Shown: positions 51,851 to 60,455 of the stretch, piece by piece | Layout of the letters: the number at the start of each line of letters is the position of its first letter | How positions within the stretch are numbered: the stretch's first letter is position 1 | Assembly: GCA_963837025.1 (NCBI GenBank) | Contig: CAWILT010000002.1 | Location: forward strand, 1 to 64,000 | Direction: 5' to 3' | Length of the DNA: 64,000 nt | Origin: JALZUV01 sp963837025 | GTDB lineage: Bacteria; Pseudomonadota; Alphaproteobacteria; Rickettsiales; JALZUV01 | Notes under the pieces: model-generated | Told to the model about the DNA's origin: nothing | Databases searched by the model: none | Seen by the model: only the letters and a program-made list of their open reading frames with translations | Program-made: the position numbers and the translations under genes

Positions 51851-52750
51851 TTATTTCATATCTTCCAAATTTTGCCATGCACGCTCATAGAAGGTGGAGC
51901 TGCCTGAAATGGCGCTATTAAGATAGGCTTTAGCTAATTTATCGTCATTGGCAAGTTTGGCATAAAAGCCGAGGTTATTTTGCACCGCCACTTCTGATAA
52001 ATGACGTTCCGCTACATTTTCCGCACGGTTTAAATCACCGGATAAGCCTAGTACTAGCGCTAAATTAAGATCAATCCGTTTACGCTCAAGCGATTTGGTT
52101 TTTACTTTGCTGCTAGCACGATTTAGCGTATCAATCGCCTTAGGATAATCTGCCTGAAGCGCTTGGGTTAGGCCTTTATTATTTAAAACCGTTGGCTCAT
52201 CTGGCGCATTTTCGAGTGCAGAATCAAAATAAGCCAGCGCCTCATCAGGCATATTTCGTGATACGAATAATAAGCCTACTCCGTTTAAGGTGCGCCAGCG
52301 TTTCGCATCTTGCGCCATCACTTGTTCAAACACATTTCCGGCTTCCGTAAAATCGCCTTTGGTAATGAGCGTGAGACCCTTACCTTCCAGTGCTACCACA
52401 TCGTCAGGCGTTTCTTTTAATACGACATTATAATATTGCAGTGCTTTATCGGGTTGCTCCGCACGGCGCAGATTCTCCGCATATTTGAGGCGATATTTTA
52501 CATTATCGGGGTTTTTATCAAGCAGTTGCTCGTAAAATTGTAAGGCACGATCATAATTTTTTGATTCTTCAGCGGCCTTAGCAGAATCTTCTAACGCAGC
52601 GCTCACGCCCGTAACTTTAGGGCCATCAACCAATAATTTATCGAGCAGATTGCGCTTATCAAGCTGCGATTGCGGGCGCGCATCACAGCTGGCTAAACCT
52701 ATCGTTAAAATGCAAAGGGCGGTAATACGGCAAATTGTTTGTTTCTTCAT
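51851..52750 (-). CDS. TPR-repeat lipoprotein
   Basis: The 299-residue product begins with a lipoprotein signal (lipobox LASC, Cys23). A linker and about six tetratricopeptide repeats (about 60-240) follow, with recurring YDRALQFYEQLLDKNPDN-like units (NPDN, TPDD, APDEP turns). TPR lipoproteins act as scaffolds at the membrane. The layout resembles TadD of the Tad pilus, and the window has pilin-like genes, but no tad genes adjoin it. The role is unknown. Confidence 0.85.
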   Translation of the reverse strand: MKKQTICRITALCILTIGLASCDARPQSQLDKRNLLDKLLVDGPKVTGVSAALEDSAKAAEESKNYDRALQFYEQLLDKNPDNVKYRLKYAENLRRAEQPDKALQYYNVVLKETPDDVVALEGKGLTLITKGDFTEAGNVFEQVMAQDAKRWRTLNGVGLLFVSRNMPDEALAYFDSALENAPDEPTVLNNKGLTQALQADYPKAIDTLNRASSKVKTKSLERKRIDLNLALVLGLSGDLNRAENVAERHLSEVAVQNNLGFYAKLANDDKLAKAYLNSAISGSSTFYERAWQNLEDMK

Positions 52751-52802
52751 TATTCTTTAGTATAAGGATGCACGGCAAAGTGCAAAAGAAATGAAGGGTT
52801 TG

Positions 52803-53762
52803 ATGGCCAAAAGCGCAAATAAGGATATTTCAGCGACAAAATATAGCGCACGCCACCTTTTAGGTATTGAAGAGCTTAACGTTAACGACATCAACCTAAT
52901 CCTTGATAAAGCTGAAGAATATGTAGAGCGCAACCGCCAAGCCGATAAGAAGCACTCTATTTTGCGCGGTCGTACGGTAATCAATTTATTTTTTGAAAAT
53001 TCGACGCGCACGCGTACTAGTTTTGAACTGGCTGGCAAACGCTTAGGTGCCGACGTAATCAATATGTCGGTCGCAACCAGCAGTGCAGCCAAAGGTGAAA
53101 CCTTAATTGATACCGCGATGACGCTTAACGCCATGCGCCCTGATTTTGTGGTAGTACGCCATAATCAATCGGGCGCGGTGCATTTGCTGGCCGAAAAAGT
53201 AAAAGGTGTGGTGATTAATGCAGGCGATGGCAGCCACGAACACCCCACCCAAGCGCTGCTGGATGCGCTGACCATCCGCCGTCGCAAAGGCGCGTTAAAA
53301 GGCTTAAAAGTGGCCATTTGCGGCGATGTGGTCAATAGCCGCGTGGCACGCAGCAATATTTTGTTGCTCAATAAAATGGGGGCTGAGGTGCGTATGGTGG
53401 CCCCTGCTACGCTTATGCCAGCCGCACCGCGCAGCCTAGGCGCTGAACCCTATTATAATCTTGAACAAGGCATTGCCGATTGCGATATTGTAATGATGTT
53501 ACGCATTCAGATGGAGCGTATGCAAGCCAGCATGGCCGTGCCCAGCATACGCGAATATTTTGAGTTCTTCGGGCTGACGGAAGCAAAATTAGCTGCAGCT
53601 AAACCCGATGCGCTGGTAATGCACCCTGGCCCGATTAATCGTGGGGTTGAAATTGACACGCTGCTGGCCGATGATATTCAACGTAGTGTGATTCTCGACC
53701 AAGTAGAAATGGGTGTAGCGGTGCGTCAAGCCGTACTTGAAATACTCGAAGGGAATTTGTAA
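52803..53762 (+). CDS. pyrB: Aspartate carbamoyltransferase catalytic subunit
   Basis: PyrB joins carbamoyl phosphate to aspartate in pyrimidine synthesis. The ATG at 52803 (MAKSANK) has AAGGG 4 bases upstream; an in-frame ATG at 52791 is possible. Motifs are FFENSTRTRTSFELA (carbamoyl-phosphate loop), DFVVVRHNQSGAVHLL, NAGDGSHEHPTQALLDAL and VMHPGPINRGVEI. It uses no regulatory subunit here. pyrC follows after two intervening genes. Confidence 0.95.
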   Translation: MAKSANKDISATKYSARHLLGIEELNVNDINLILDKAEEYVERNRQADKKHSILRGRTVINLFFENSTRTRTSFELAGKRLGADVINMSVATSSAAKGETLIDTAMTLNAMRPDFVVVRHNQSGAVHLLAEKVKGVVINAGDGSHEHPTQALLDALTIRRRKGALKGLKVAICGDVVNSRVARSNILLLNKMGAEVRMVAPATLMPAAPRSLGAEPYYNLEQGIADCDIVMMLRIQMERMQASMAVPSIREYFEFFGLTEAKLAAAKPDALVMHPGPINRGVEIDTLLADDIQRSVILDQVEMGVAVRQAVLEILEGNL

Positions 53763-53764
53763 AA

Positions 53765-54211
53765 ATGTTTAAATATGCTGAAAATAATTTATTGAGCGAT
53801 GAGCGCATTTTGCATCAGGCTAAATTTCATTGGTTTGTTTATATTCCCGGCCTCCTCTTTTTTGCGATGATTTTATTTTTCCCTAAAGAACCGCTTTATG
53901 TGGGAGTGTTGACAGCATTGGGAATCGCCTCGCTGGTGAAGTCCTATTTTATGATTGCAAGCACCGAATTTGTGGTGACCACCATGCGCGTCATTGTAAA
54001 AACCGGCGTGATATCGCGCAATACCATTGAATTAAATCACCGCAATATTGAAAGCGTTAATTTTGACCAAAGCGTACTGGGGCGAATTTTTGGCTATGGC
54101 AGCCTTTATATTGCTGGCACTGGTGCTGGCGTGTCGCCCATTCCGTGGATTGACAATCCTTTAGAATTCCGCAAACAAGTGCTCGAAACCGTCCATCACT
54201 CAAGAAGATAA
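53765..54211 (+). CDS. Membrane PH-like-domain protein (DUF304/bPH_2)
   Basis: This 148-residue protein has two membrane helices (about 27-60) followed by a bacterial PH-like domain. Its pattern STEFVVTTMRVIVKTGVISRNTIELNHRNIESVNFDQSVLGRIFGYGSLYIAGTG is recognised by ITTMRVI-like, LNHRNIESV and GRIFGYGSLYI blocks. The family's role is unknown. It begins 2 bases after pyrB, so it is cotranscribed with it. Confidence 0.88.
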   Translation: MFKYAENNLLSDERILHQAKFHWFVYIPGLLFFAMILFFPKEPLYVGVLTALGIASLVKSYFMIASTEFVVTTMRVIVKTGVISRNTIELNHRNIESVNFDQSVLGRIFGYGSLYIAGTGAGVSPIPWIDNPLEFRKQVLETVHHSRR

Positions 54212-54278
54212 TTTGTCTTAACGATTTTGTAATACTTTTATGTTATGTTATTTTAGATAATAAACGAAAGAAAAAAAT

Positions 54279-54893
54279 ATGCTTGAAACGCCTTATAGAA
54301 TTGAATTACCTTTATTTGTAGGTGTAATGGATGAAGTCTCAAAAATTCGTTCAAAAACAGAATCTTTAAAAAAATTAACTGAAAGAAACAGTGATAATGG
54401 CTATTCACCAGAAGATTTGGAATCTAAGTTAATTAATTTATATGAAGAATCACGATTTAAAATACGTGAAGCTTATCAAAATTACCATCTAAATATTCCA
54501 GAGGAGTTGAGTGATTTTGATGGAAAGTTCCACGAAACCTTTTCTTCAGGAATCAACGACATATCCAGCTTAAATAAACTAGTCACAGCTTTAGCCGAAG
54601 AAGGATTTAATGTTGATCCAAAATCAGTAGAATTTGTCGGAGAACATTTCATCGATGCAGATAGACCTAATGACACTGTAAAAAGAATGTTGAATAATCC
54701 TTTAGATGTGGCCGTGATGGTTTTAACTGATAATTTTTTTATGCGTGATTTAACTTGTCAAGTCCCTGAGCTGACCACTCCATCAAAACCAATATCAGAG
54801 CCAACGCCGATTAAAGAGACGCCTACATTTGTTGAAAAGTATAATGCAGCACTGGAAGCGAAGGAACAAAAAACGAACCCAGTAAGCATATAA
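54279..54893 (+). CDS. Hypothetical soluble protein between pyrB and pyrC
   Basis: This 204-residue acidic protein has no signal or membrane segment. It is mostly helical (residues 12-115) with ESRFKIREAYQNYHLN and NKLVTALAEEGFNVD. A proline-rich linker (TPSKPISEPTPIKETP) and a short helix ending KTNPVSI follow. Base composition is clearly more AT-rich than pyrB and pyrC on either side, which hints at acquisition. I recognise no family. GAAAG stands upstream of the ATG. Confidence 0.7.
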   Translation: MLETPYRIELPLFVGVMDEVSKIRSKTESLKKLTERNSDNGYSPEDLESKLINLYEESRFKIREAYQNYHLNIPEELSDFDGKFHETFSSGINDISSLNKLVTALAEEGFNVDPKSVEFVGEHFIDADRPNDTVKRMLNNPLDVAVMVLTDNFFMRDLTCQVPELTTPSKPISEPTPIKETPTFVEKYNAALEAKEQKTNPVSI

Positions 54894-54963
54894 TAATTTA
54901 ACGCCTCACTTTACAAACTAAAGTTAATCTCCTAACTTGCGCGGGCAAATTGGGAGATTTTCT

Positions 54964-56295
54964 TTGTCCACGCAACATTTTACAAAACCCACTGCCCACA
55001 CTGGCCGCACTATTTATAAAAACGCGCGGCTGCTTGACCCTGCGACGAAACTTGATGCTGTTGGCAGTGTGTTGGTGGAAGATGGCAAGATTGCCGATTT
55101 TGGGGCGGGATTGTTTATGGATGGCTCCACCGCTGAGGGCGCTGATATCGTTGAATGTGAAGGCCATCTGCTCACCCCCGGATTGATTGATATTCAAGTG
55201 CATTTTCGCGAACCCGGGCAAGAATACAAAGAAACAATCGAAAGCGGCAGTAAATCGGCGGCAGCAGGTGGGGTGACTTCGGTTTCCACCATGCCCAATA
55301 CCGATCCCGTGATTGATGATGTGGCGATACTCGAGTTTCTGCTTAAACAAGGGCGTGAAACGGGCTATTGCCGCCTGTTTCCCTATGCCTGCGTTTCCAA
55401 AGGCATGAAAGGCGAACGTTTGACCGAAATGGGCTTGCTGGCCAAAGCCGGTGCGGTAGCATTTACCGATGATGGCTTGCCGATTATGAATGCACAACTC
55501 ATGCGCCAAGCGCTTACCTATGCGCGCGAGCTGGATGTTCCCATTGGCCAACATGCCGAGGATTTGAACCTATCTAACGGCGGTTGCATGAATGAAGGCC
55601 CCATTGCTACACGGCTAGGCCTTAAAGGCATCCCCAATGCTTCAGAGGCAGTGATTGTTGACCGCGATATTCAATTGGTGCGCTTAACGGGCGCGAAATA
55701 TCATGTTTTGCATATCTCCACCGCGGAAGCAATTGAGGCCGTGCGCCGCGCTAAACATGAAGGTTTGCGCGTAACAGCCGAAGCTGCGCCTCACCATTTT
55801 CAACTCACCGATGAGGCCTGCTTGGAATACCGCACCTTCGCCAAAATGAACCCGCCTTTGCGCGCCGATAAAGATAAACTCGCCGTAATTGAAGGTTTGC
55901 GCGACGGCACGATTGATGCCATTGCCACCGACCACGCGCCGCATGATCAGGAAAGCAAGCGCGTACCCATCGCCGAAGCGGCCTTTGGCATTGTGGGGCT
56001 TGAAACCATGCTGCCCCTATCGCTCGATTTATATCACCGTGGCATCATGAGCTTAAGCGATGTGATTGGCAAAATGACCTATCAAGCCGCTGATATTCTG
56101 AAACTCCCCGCTGGCCGCTTGAAAAAAGGCGCATTCGCCGATTTAGCGCTGATTGATTTGGATGTGGAATGGGTGATTAACCCTAAAGAATTTTCTAGCA
56201 AATCGAAAAACTCGCCCTTTGACGACACCAAAACCAAAGGCCGCGCCATTCGCACCATTTTGGGCGGCGCGCAGGTCTATCACCTTACCACATAA
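54964..56295 (+). CDS. pyrC: Dihydroorotase (class I)
   Basis: The TTG at 54964 is preceded by GGGAG at a good distance and gives 443 residues; a TTG at 54937 is the alternative. PyrC closes carbamoyl-aspartate to dihydroorotate. Visible are GLIDIQVHFREPGQEYKET (metal region, with Gln in place of the first His), SAAAGGVTSVSTMPNTDP, HAEDLNLS, YHVLHISTAEAIEAV, TAEAAPHHFQL and ATDHAPHDQ. Loss of the first His is usual in several alphaproteobacterial PyrC proteins. Confidence 0.94.
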   Translation: MSTQHFTKPTAHTGRTIYKNARLLDPATKLDAVGSVLVEDGKIADFGAGLFMDGSTAEGADIVECEGHLLTPGLIDIQVHFREPGQEYKETIESGSKSAAAGGVTSVSTMPNTDPVIDDVAILEFLLKQGRETGYCRLFPYACVSKGMKGERLTEMGLLAKAGAVAFTDDGLPIMNAQLMRQALTYARELDVPIGQHAEDLNLSNGGCMNEGPIATRLGLKGIPNASEAVIVDRDIQLVRLTGAKYHVLHISTAEAIEAVRRAKHEGLRVTAEAAPHHFQLTDEACLEYRTFAKMNPPLRADKDKLAVIEGLRDGTIDAIATDHAPHDQESKRVPIAEAAFGIVGLETMLPLSLDLYHRGIMSLSDVIGKMTYQAADILKLPAGRLKKGAFADLALIDLDVEWVINPKEFSSKSKNSPFDDTKTKGRAIRTILGGAQVYHLTT

Positions 56296-56310
56296 CCGAA
56301 AGTAAACTTT

Positions 56311-57294
56311 ATGAGCTTAAAAAAATACCATGTAACGGGAATTGGCAACGCAATCGTAGATGGCCTAGCCCATTGCGAAGAAAATTTCCTGACTGAAAAT
56401 GGCATGACGAAAGGCACCATGGCGCTGATTGATGAGCAACAAGCTGTAGCGCTGACGGAGAAAATGACCGATATGACCACTATGTCGGGTGGATCGGTTG
56501 CCAATTCACTCGCTGGTTTGGCGCAACTGGGCGCCCGCACTGCATTTATTGGCAAAGTGCGCAACGATGCCATGGGCCGCCACTATCGCCAAGGCATGGA
56601 ATCTATCGGCGTGAATTTTTCGGTGCCCGATGCCACTCACGGCAAGCCTACCGCGCGCTGCCTAATTGCGGTGACTCCCGATGGCGAGCGCACTATGAAC
56701 ACCTATTTAGGTATTTGCACCGATGTTGCGCCTGAAGATATTGATGCCAGCTTGATAACCGATGCTGAAATTATGCTGATTGAAGGCTATTTATGGGATC
56801 AGGATTCAGCCAAACAAGCCATTACCCAAGCGGTTGAAATTGCGAAACAAGCTGGCACCAAAGTGGCCTTCTCGCTTTCTGATGTATTTTGTGTTGATCG
56901 CCATCGCGATGAATTTAATGCGCTCATCCGCGACTATGTCGATATTTTATTCGCTAATGAAGGCGAGATTATGTCGCTTGGCCAGCAAGACACGCTAGAA
57001 GCCAATATTAATGCCTATGCCAACCAAGTGGATACACTATGCGTAACGCGCGGTGAATATGGCTCAATTATCAGCCAAAACGGTAAGCAAATTGAGATTG
57101 CAGCGGCCAAAATTACGCATCGCATTGTTGATGTGACAGGCGCGGGTGATTTATACGCGGCTGGCGTGCTTTACGGCATCACCCATGGGTTATCCATGCA
57201 ACAGGCTGGCGATTTAGGCAGCGCTTGCGCAGGCGATATCATCCAGCAAATGGGCCCACGCAGCCAACAACCTTTAAAACGCCACGTCGCTTAA
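56311..57294 (+). CDS. PfkB-family sugar/nucleoside kinase (adenosine kinase type)
   Basis: This 327-residue ribokinase-like enzyme has GIGNAIVDGLAHC at the start, the GGSVANSLAGLAQLGARTAFIGKV substrate region (GGSVANS key) and VDVTGAGDLYAAGVLYGI with the catalytic Asp of the anion hole (GAGD). Alphaproteobacterial members of this group are commonly annotated adenosine kinase; fructokinase-like specificity cannot be excluded. A strong terminator follows at 57331. Confidence 0.9.
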   Translation: MSLKKYHVTGIGNAIVDGLAHCEENFLTENGMTKGTMALIDEQQAVALTEKMTDMTTMSGGSVANSLAGLAQLGARTAFIGKVRNDAMGRHYRQGMESIGVNFSVPDATHGKPTARCLIAVTPDGERTMNTYLGICTDVAPEDIDASLITDAEIMLIEGYLWDQDSAKQAITQAVEIAKQAGTKVAFSLSDVFCVDRHRDEFNALIRDYVDILFANEGEIMSLGQQDTLEANINAYANQVDTLCVTRGEYGSIISQNGKQIEIAAAKITHRIVDVTGAGDLYAAGVLYGITHGLSMQQAGDLGSACAGDIIQQMGPRSQQPLKRHVA

Positions 57295-57330
57295 TTTAAA
57301 ACGCAAAGCTTCACAAAACTTTCACACAAA

Positions 57331-57367
57331 AATCACCTTGATTGAATTATCATCAAGGTGATTTTTT
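57331..57367 (+). terminator. Rho-independent terminator after the kinase gene
   Basis: AATCACCTTGAT and ATCAAGGTGATT form a 12-base-pair stem followed by a T-run. Two further hairpins lie just downstream, AGAGCTTTTGCTCT at 57390-57403 and AAAACCA/TGGTTTT at 57418-57440, each followed by T residues. The 160 bases before the next gene otherwise show no feature. Confidence 0.9.
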
Positions 57368-57526
57368 GCGTTTAAATTTTTTCGCTATTAGAGCTTTTGC
57401 TCTCACTTTTTAAGAAGAAAACCACTGGGAATTTGGTTTTTAGCGATGTTTTGCGCATTCTTTTTTGTTCACCCGCCTTCTTACCCACGGTCTAACGATA
57501 CGTGAAGGGAGGCTAAACACGAATTT

Positions 57527-58819
57527 ATGAGTTTAAGAATTTTCACGAGGATCATCTGCATGGTTGCAATGGTTCTCACCCTCGTCGCCTGTGAAAAGGA
57601 TGACGATTCGCCATTCGATGACCTTCGGGTGGCCACACAATCCTGCACCACAAAACTGGTGACGGATGACTTTTTCGGTGGATTTTCCGCTGGAACGGTC
57701 GCCAACCTGTCCACCTCCTCCATCACCATTGGAAACCAAGCTTACCGCTTGGCTACCAAAAAAGACCAGAATGACGGCGTATATTACGCGGAAGTTGGGG
57801 TCTGGTACGATGGGGTAAGGTATTCGCTGGAATTAGTGGACGCCTACGCAGGAACAGACCTTTTTTTGGTTTGCGCGGATGAAAATCCACCCGTTAATCC
57901 AAGTAAGGTTAACGAGTTTCCGCAACTAACCACCGCAGTTAATGCGAAGGTGAATTGCCGGGCACTGGTTTTAGAAACTGGCTTGACCACCTTTGGTGGC
58001 CAAGCCAACGCTGAAACGCTGGTGATGTTGACTGCCAATACCATCAACATTGAAGGGGTTTACACCTATCAAGTTGATGCTGAGGCAGGGATGCTGACAG
58101 AAATTGTCTTTGAAGGCAAAATCTACAGGGTGCCGTTGCAAAACGCGCCAACTCAGCAAGTTCGGCTGACTTGCGCACGCGGCATACCTAGCCAAATGCG
58201 TGAGTTGATGGCAGAAATTGCGAGCACTCCTCAATGTTCGTCGATCTATCTGCAAACCGATGTGACGACGCCCGATGGTGTGATACCAGCGTTCGCGCCT
58301 GTAAAAGTGAGCAGCCAGTATCTGAGCCTTAATCGGTTTCAGCACTACAAGGTTGATACGCTAAATGGCACGTTGGTGACAATCAACTACAATGGGAAAT
58401 CTTTTCAGGTTCCCTTTGAAGTGAAGCTCAGCAATCCTATTGAGTTAGGATGCGAGCAGTCAGCAACGTTAAAGCTACCGGTTCTAAACGATCGATACGA
58501 GTTGCTGTTGCGTAGCCTTGGGTGGAACGGGAACGTTCTACCAGCCCAAAAGGCATGGGATCTAGCGCCGCCATGCGAGCTAGAAATTGTGTCAGAAGGG
58601 AGGTATTCCGAAGTGCGCTTTGTTGTGGACATTGTTCGCGACAGCGTATCACGTTATGGGATTGAAATTTCCCGCAGCGGGATTACCTCGACCCACTGGG
58701 TTACTAGCTCAGCCCAAGGACAGCATCATACGCTGTTCTATCGGGGAGTAGCACATAGTGCCCGTTTCCTACCCGCTATACCGTATAACGGTTTTAGCGA
58801 AGTAGGATGCTTTCGATAA
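57527..58819 (+). CDS. Lipoprotein built of four Cys-paired repeats, unknown family
   Basis: The 430-residue product has a lipoprotein signal peptide (lipobox LVAC, Cys22) and then four repeats of about 72-78 residues, each opening and closing with a cysteine: 40/116, 144/216, 237/309 and 350/428. Within repeats recurs a beta-rich pattern: C-x-x-x-L-x-T, then I-x-I, Y-x-V, G-x-L-x-x-I, G-K-x-Y/F-x-V-P, ending L-x-C. Examples are FEGKIYRVPL and YNGKSFQVPF. The even pairing suggests one disulfide per domain, formed outside the cytoplasm. Codon and base use is more GC-rich than neighbours, with a Shine-Dalgarno (GGGAGG) 14 bases upstream. Likely envelope or surface lipoprotein, possibly acquired. 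I recognise no family. Confidence 0.85.
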   Translation: MSLRIFTRIICMVAMVLTLVACEKDDDSPFDDLRVATQSCTTKLVTDDFFGGFSAGTVANLSTSSITIGNQAYRLATKKDQNDGVYYAEVGVWYDGVRYSLELVDAYAGTDLFLVCADENPPVNPSKVNEFPQLTTAVNAKVNCRALVLETGLTTFGGQANAETLVMLTANTINIEGVYTYQVDAEAGMLTEIVFEGKIYRVPLQNAPTQQVRLTCARGIPSQMRELMAEIASTPQCSSIYLQTDVTTPDGVIPAFAPVKVSSQYLSLNRFQHYKVDTLNGTLVTINYNGKSFQVPFEVKLSNPIELGCEQSATLKLPVLNDRYELLLRSLGWNGNVLPAQKAWDLAPPCELEIVSEGRYSEVRFVVDIVRDSVSRYGIEISRSGITSTHWVTSSAQGQHHTLFYRGVAHSARFLPAIPYNGFSEVGCFR

Positions 58820-58821
58820 TT

Positions 58822-58855
58822 AACACCACCCTTCCCAGAGGGTGGTGTTTTTTTA
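58822..58855 (+). terminator. Rho-independent terminator of the repeat lipoprotein
   Basis: AACACCACCCT and AGGGTGGTGTT form an 11-base-pair stem with loop TCCCAG, followed by seven T residues. Confidence 0.93.
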
Positions 58856-58904
58856 TGCCTGCAATTATGGGTGACAAGCTTTGTGGCTGCGCTATAGTGC
58901 GGCC

Positions 58905-60449
58905 ATGAAACGTGATGTAATTATATTTGATACGACGCTTCGCGATGGCGAGCAGTCCCCCGGGTTTTCTATGAATTTGGAGGAAAAGCTGGCCGTAGCT
59001 GATCTGCTTGATACGATGCGCGTCGATGTGATTGAGGCCGGCTTTGCCATGGCCAGCAATGGCGATTTTGAAAGTGTGAAAGCCATTGCGCAAAATACAA
59101 AAAACGCCATTATCTGCTCGCTCGCTCGCGCAAAAACCGCCGATATTGAACGCGCGGCAGAGGCAGTAAAACCCGCTAAGCGCCCACGTATTCATACGTT
59201 CATGTCTACCAGCGACATTCACTTAGAGCATCAATTTAACAAAACGCGCGAAGAAGTGCTGGAGATGATTCAGGCCACTGTATCGCTCGCGCGTAATTAC
59301 ACGGATGATGTGGAATGGTCAGCAATGGATGCCACCCGTACCGACCCTGATTATTTGATCAAAGCGGTCAACACCGCCATTAAAGCGGGCGCCACCACCA
59401 TCAACATTCCCGATACGGTAGGTTATGCCACGCCTGATTCGATTGCTGAATTGTTCAATACATTGCGCAATAAGGTAGACAAATTTGATGAAACGATTTT
59501 TTCATTCCACGGGCAAAATGATTTGGGATTGGCCACCGCCAACGCGCTGATGGCGCTCTCATGCGGCGCGCGCCAAATTGAATGCACCATCAATGGCATC
59601 GGCGAACGGGCGGGAAATACTGCTTTAGAAGAAGTAGTGATGGCTATCAACACCCGCAAAGACCGCTTTAAGGGCGTGACTTGCAATGTAGATACTACTT
59701 ATATCACCCGCGCCAGCCGCTTGATTCAAACCATCACCGGCCAAACGGTGCAGGCCAATAAAGCGATTGTAGGTGCCAATGCATTTGCGCATGAATCGGG
59801 CATTCACCAAGATGGCATGCTTAAACATTCAGGCACCTATGAAATTATGACACCCGCTTCAGTAGGGTTAGAAAAAACCAATTTAGTGCTCGGCAAACAT
59901 TCTGGCCGCCATGCTTTTCGCGATCGACTACTGGAAATGGGATTTGATCTTGGCGAAAATGTATTTGAAGATGCTTTTTTGAGTTTCAAAGAATTGGCTG
60001 ATAAAAAGAAGGAAGTGTTTGAGGCCGATATTTTGGCACTGCTTGATGCTGCCAACCACCGCGAAGATAAAATTAAACTCTCCAAATTGCTGATAAATTG
60101 TGGCACCGAAGGCGAGCAAGTGGCCGAGCTAACTTTATCGATTGGCGGCGAGCGCAAGTCAATTCGCATGGAAGGAAATGGCCCCGTTGATGCCATTTTT
60201 AAAGCCATTCGCCATCTAGTACACCATCAAGCAAAACTTGAGCTTTATCAGGTACATGCCGTAACCGGTGGCACGGATGCACAAGCCCAAGTAACCGTGC
60301 GTTTACGCTCTGAAAAAGATCAGTTAATTGGCGGTAACGGCGTTGACGCGGATACGCTCGTTGCGACTGCCAAAGCATATTTAGATGCATTAAATACATT
60401 ATTAACGCATCAGACTGAAAATAAAATCACACTGCTTGCCAGTAATTAA
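58905..60449 (+). CDS. leuA: 2-isopropylmalate synthase
   Basis: LeuA starts leucine synthesis, condensing acetyl-CoA with 2-ketoisovalerate. ATG 58905 (MKRDVIIFD) gives 514 residues. The catalytic barrel has FDTTLRDGEQSPGFSM, EWSAMDATRTDPDYL, NIPDTVGYATPD, FHGQNDLGLATANAL and HESGIHQDGMLKH. The C-terminal 120 residues form the leucine-sensing regulatory domain (GNGPVDAIFKAI). No attenuator is evident in the short upstream region. Confidence 0.96.
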   Translation: MKRDVIIFDTTLRDGEQSPGFSMNLEEKLAVADLLDTMRVDVIEAGFAMASNGDFESVKAIAQNTKNAIICSLARAKTADIERAAEAVKPAKRPRIHTFMSTSDIHLEHQFNKTREEVLEMIQATVSLARNYTDDVEWSAMDATRTDPDYLIKAVNTAIKAGATTINIPDTVGYATPDSIAELFNTLRNKVDKFDETIFSFHGQNDLGLATANALMALSCGARQIECTINGIGERAGNTALEEVVMAINTRKDRFKGVTCNVDTTYITRASRLIQTITGQTVQANKAIVGANAFAHESGIHQDGMLKHSGTYEIMTPASVGLEKTNLVLGKHSGRHAFRDRLLEMGFDLGENVFEDAFLSFKELADKKKEVFEADILALLDAANHREDKIKLSKLLINCGTEGEQVAELTLSIGGERKSIRMEGNGPVDAIFKAIRHLVHHQAKLELYQVHAVTGGTDAQAQVTVRLRSEKDQLIGGNGVDADTLVATAKAYLDALNTLLTHQTENKITLLASN

Positions 60450-60455
60450 TTGATA

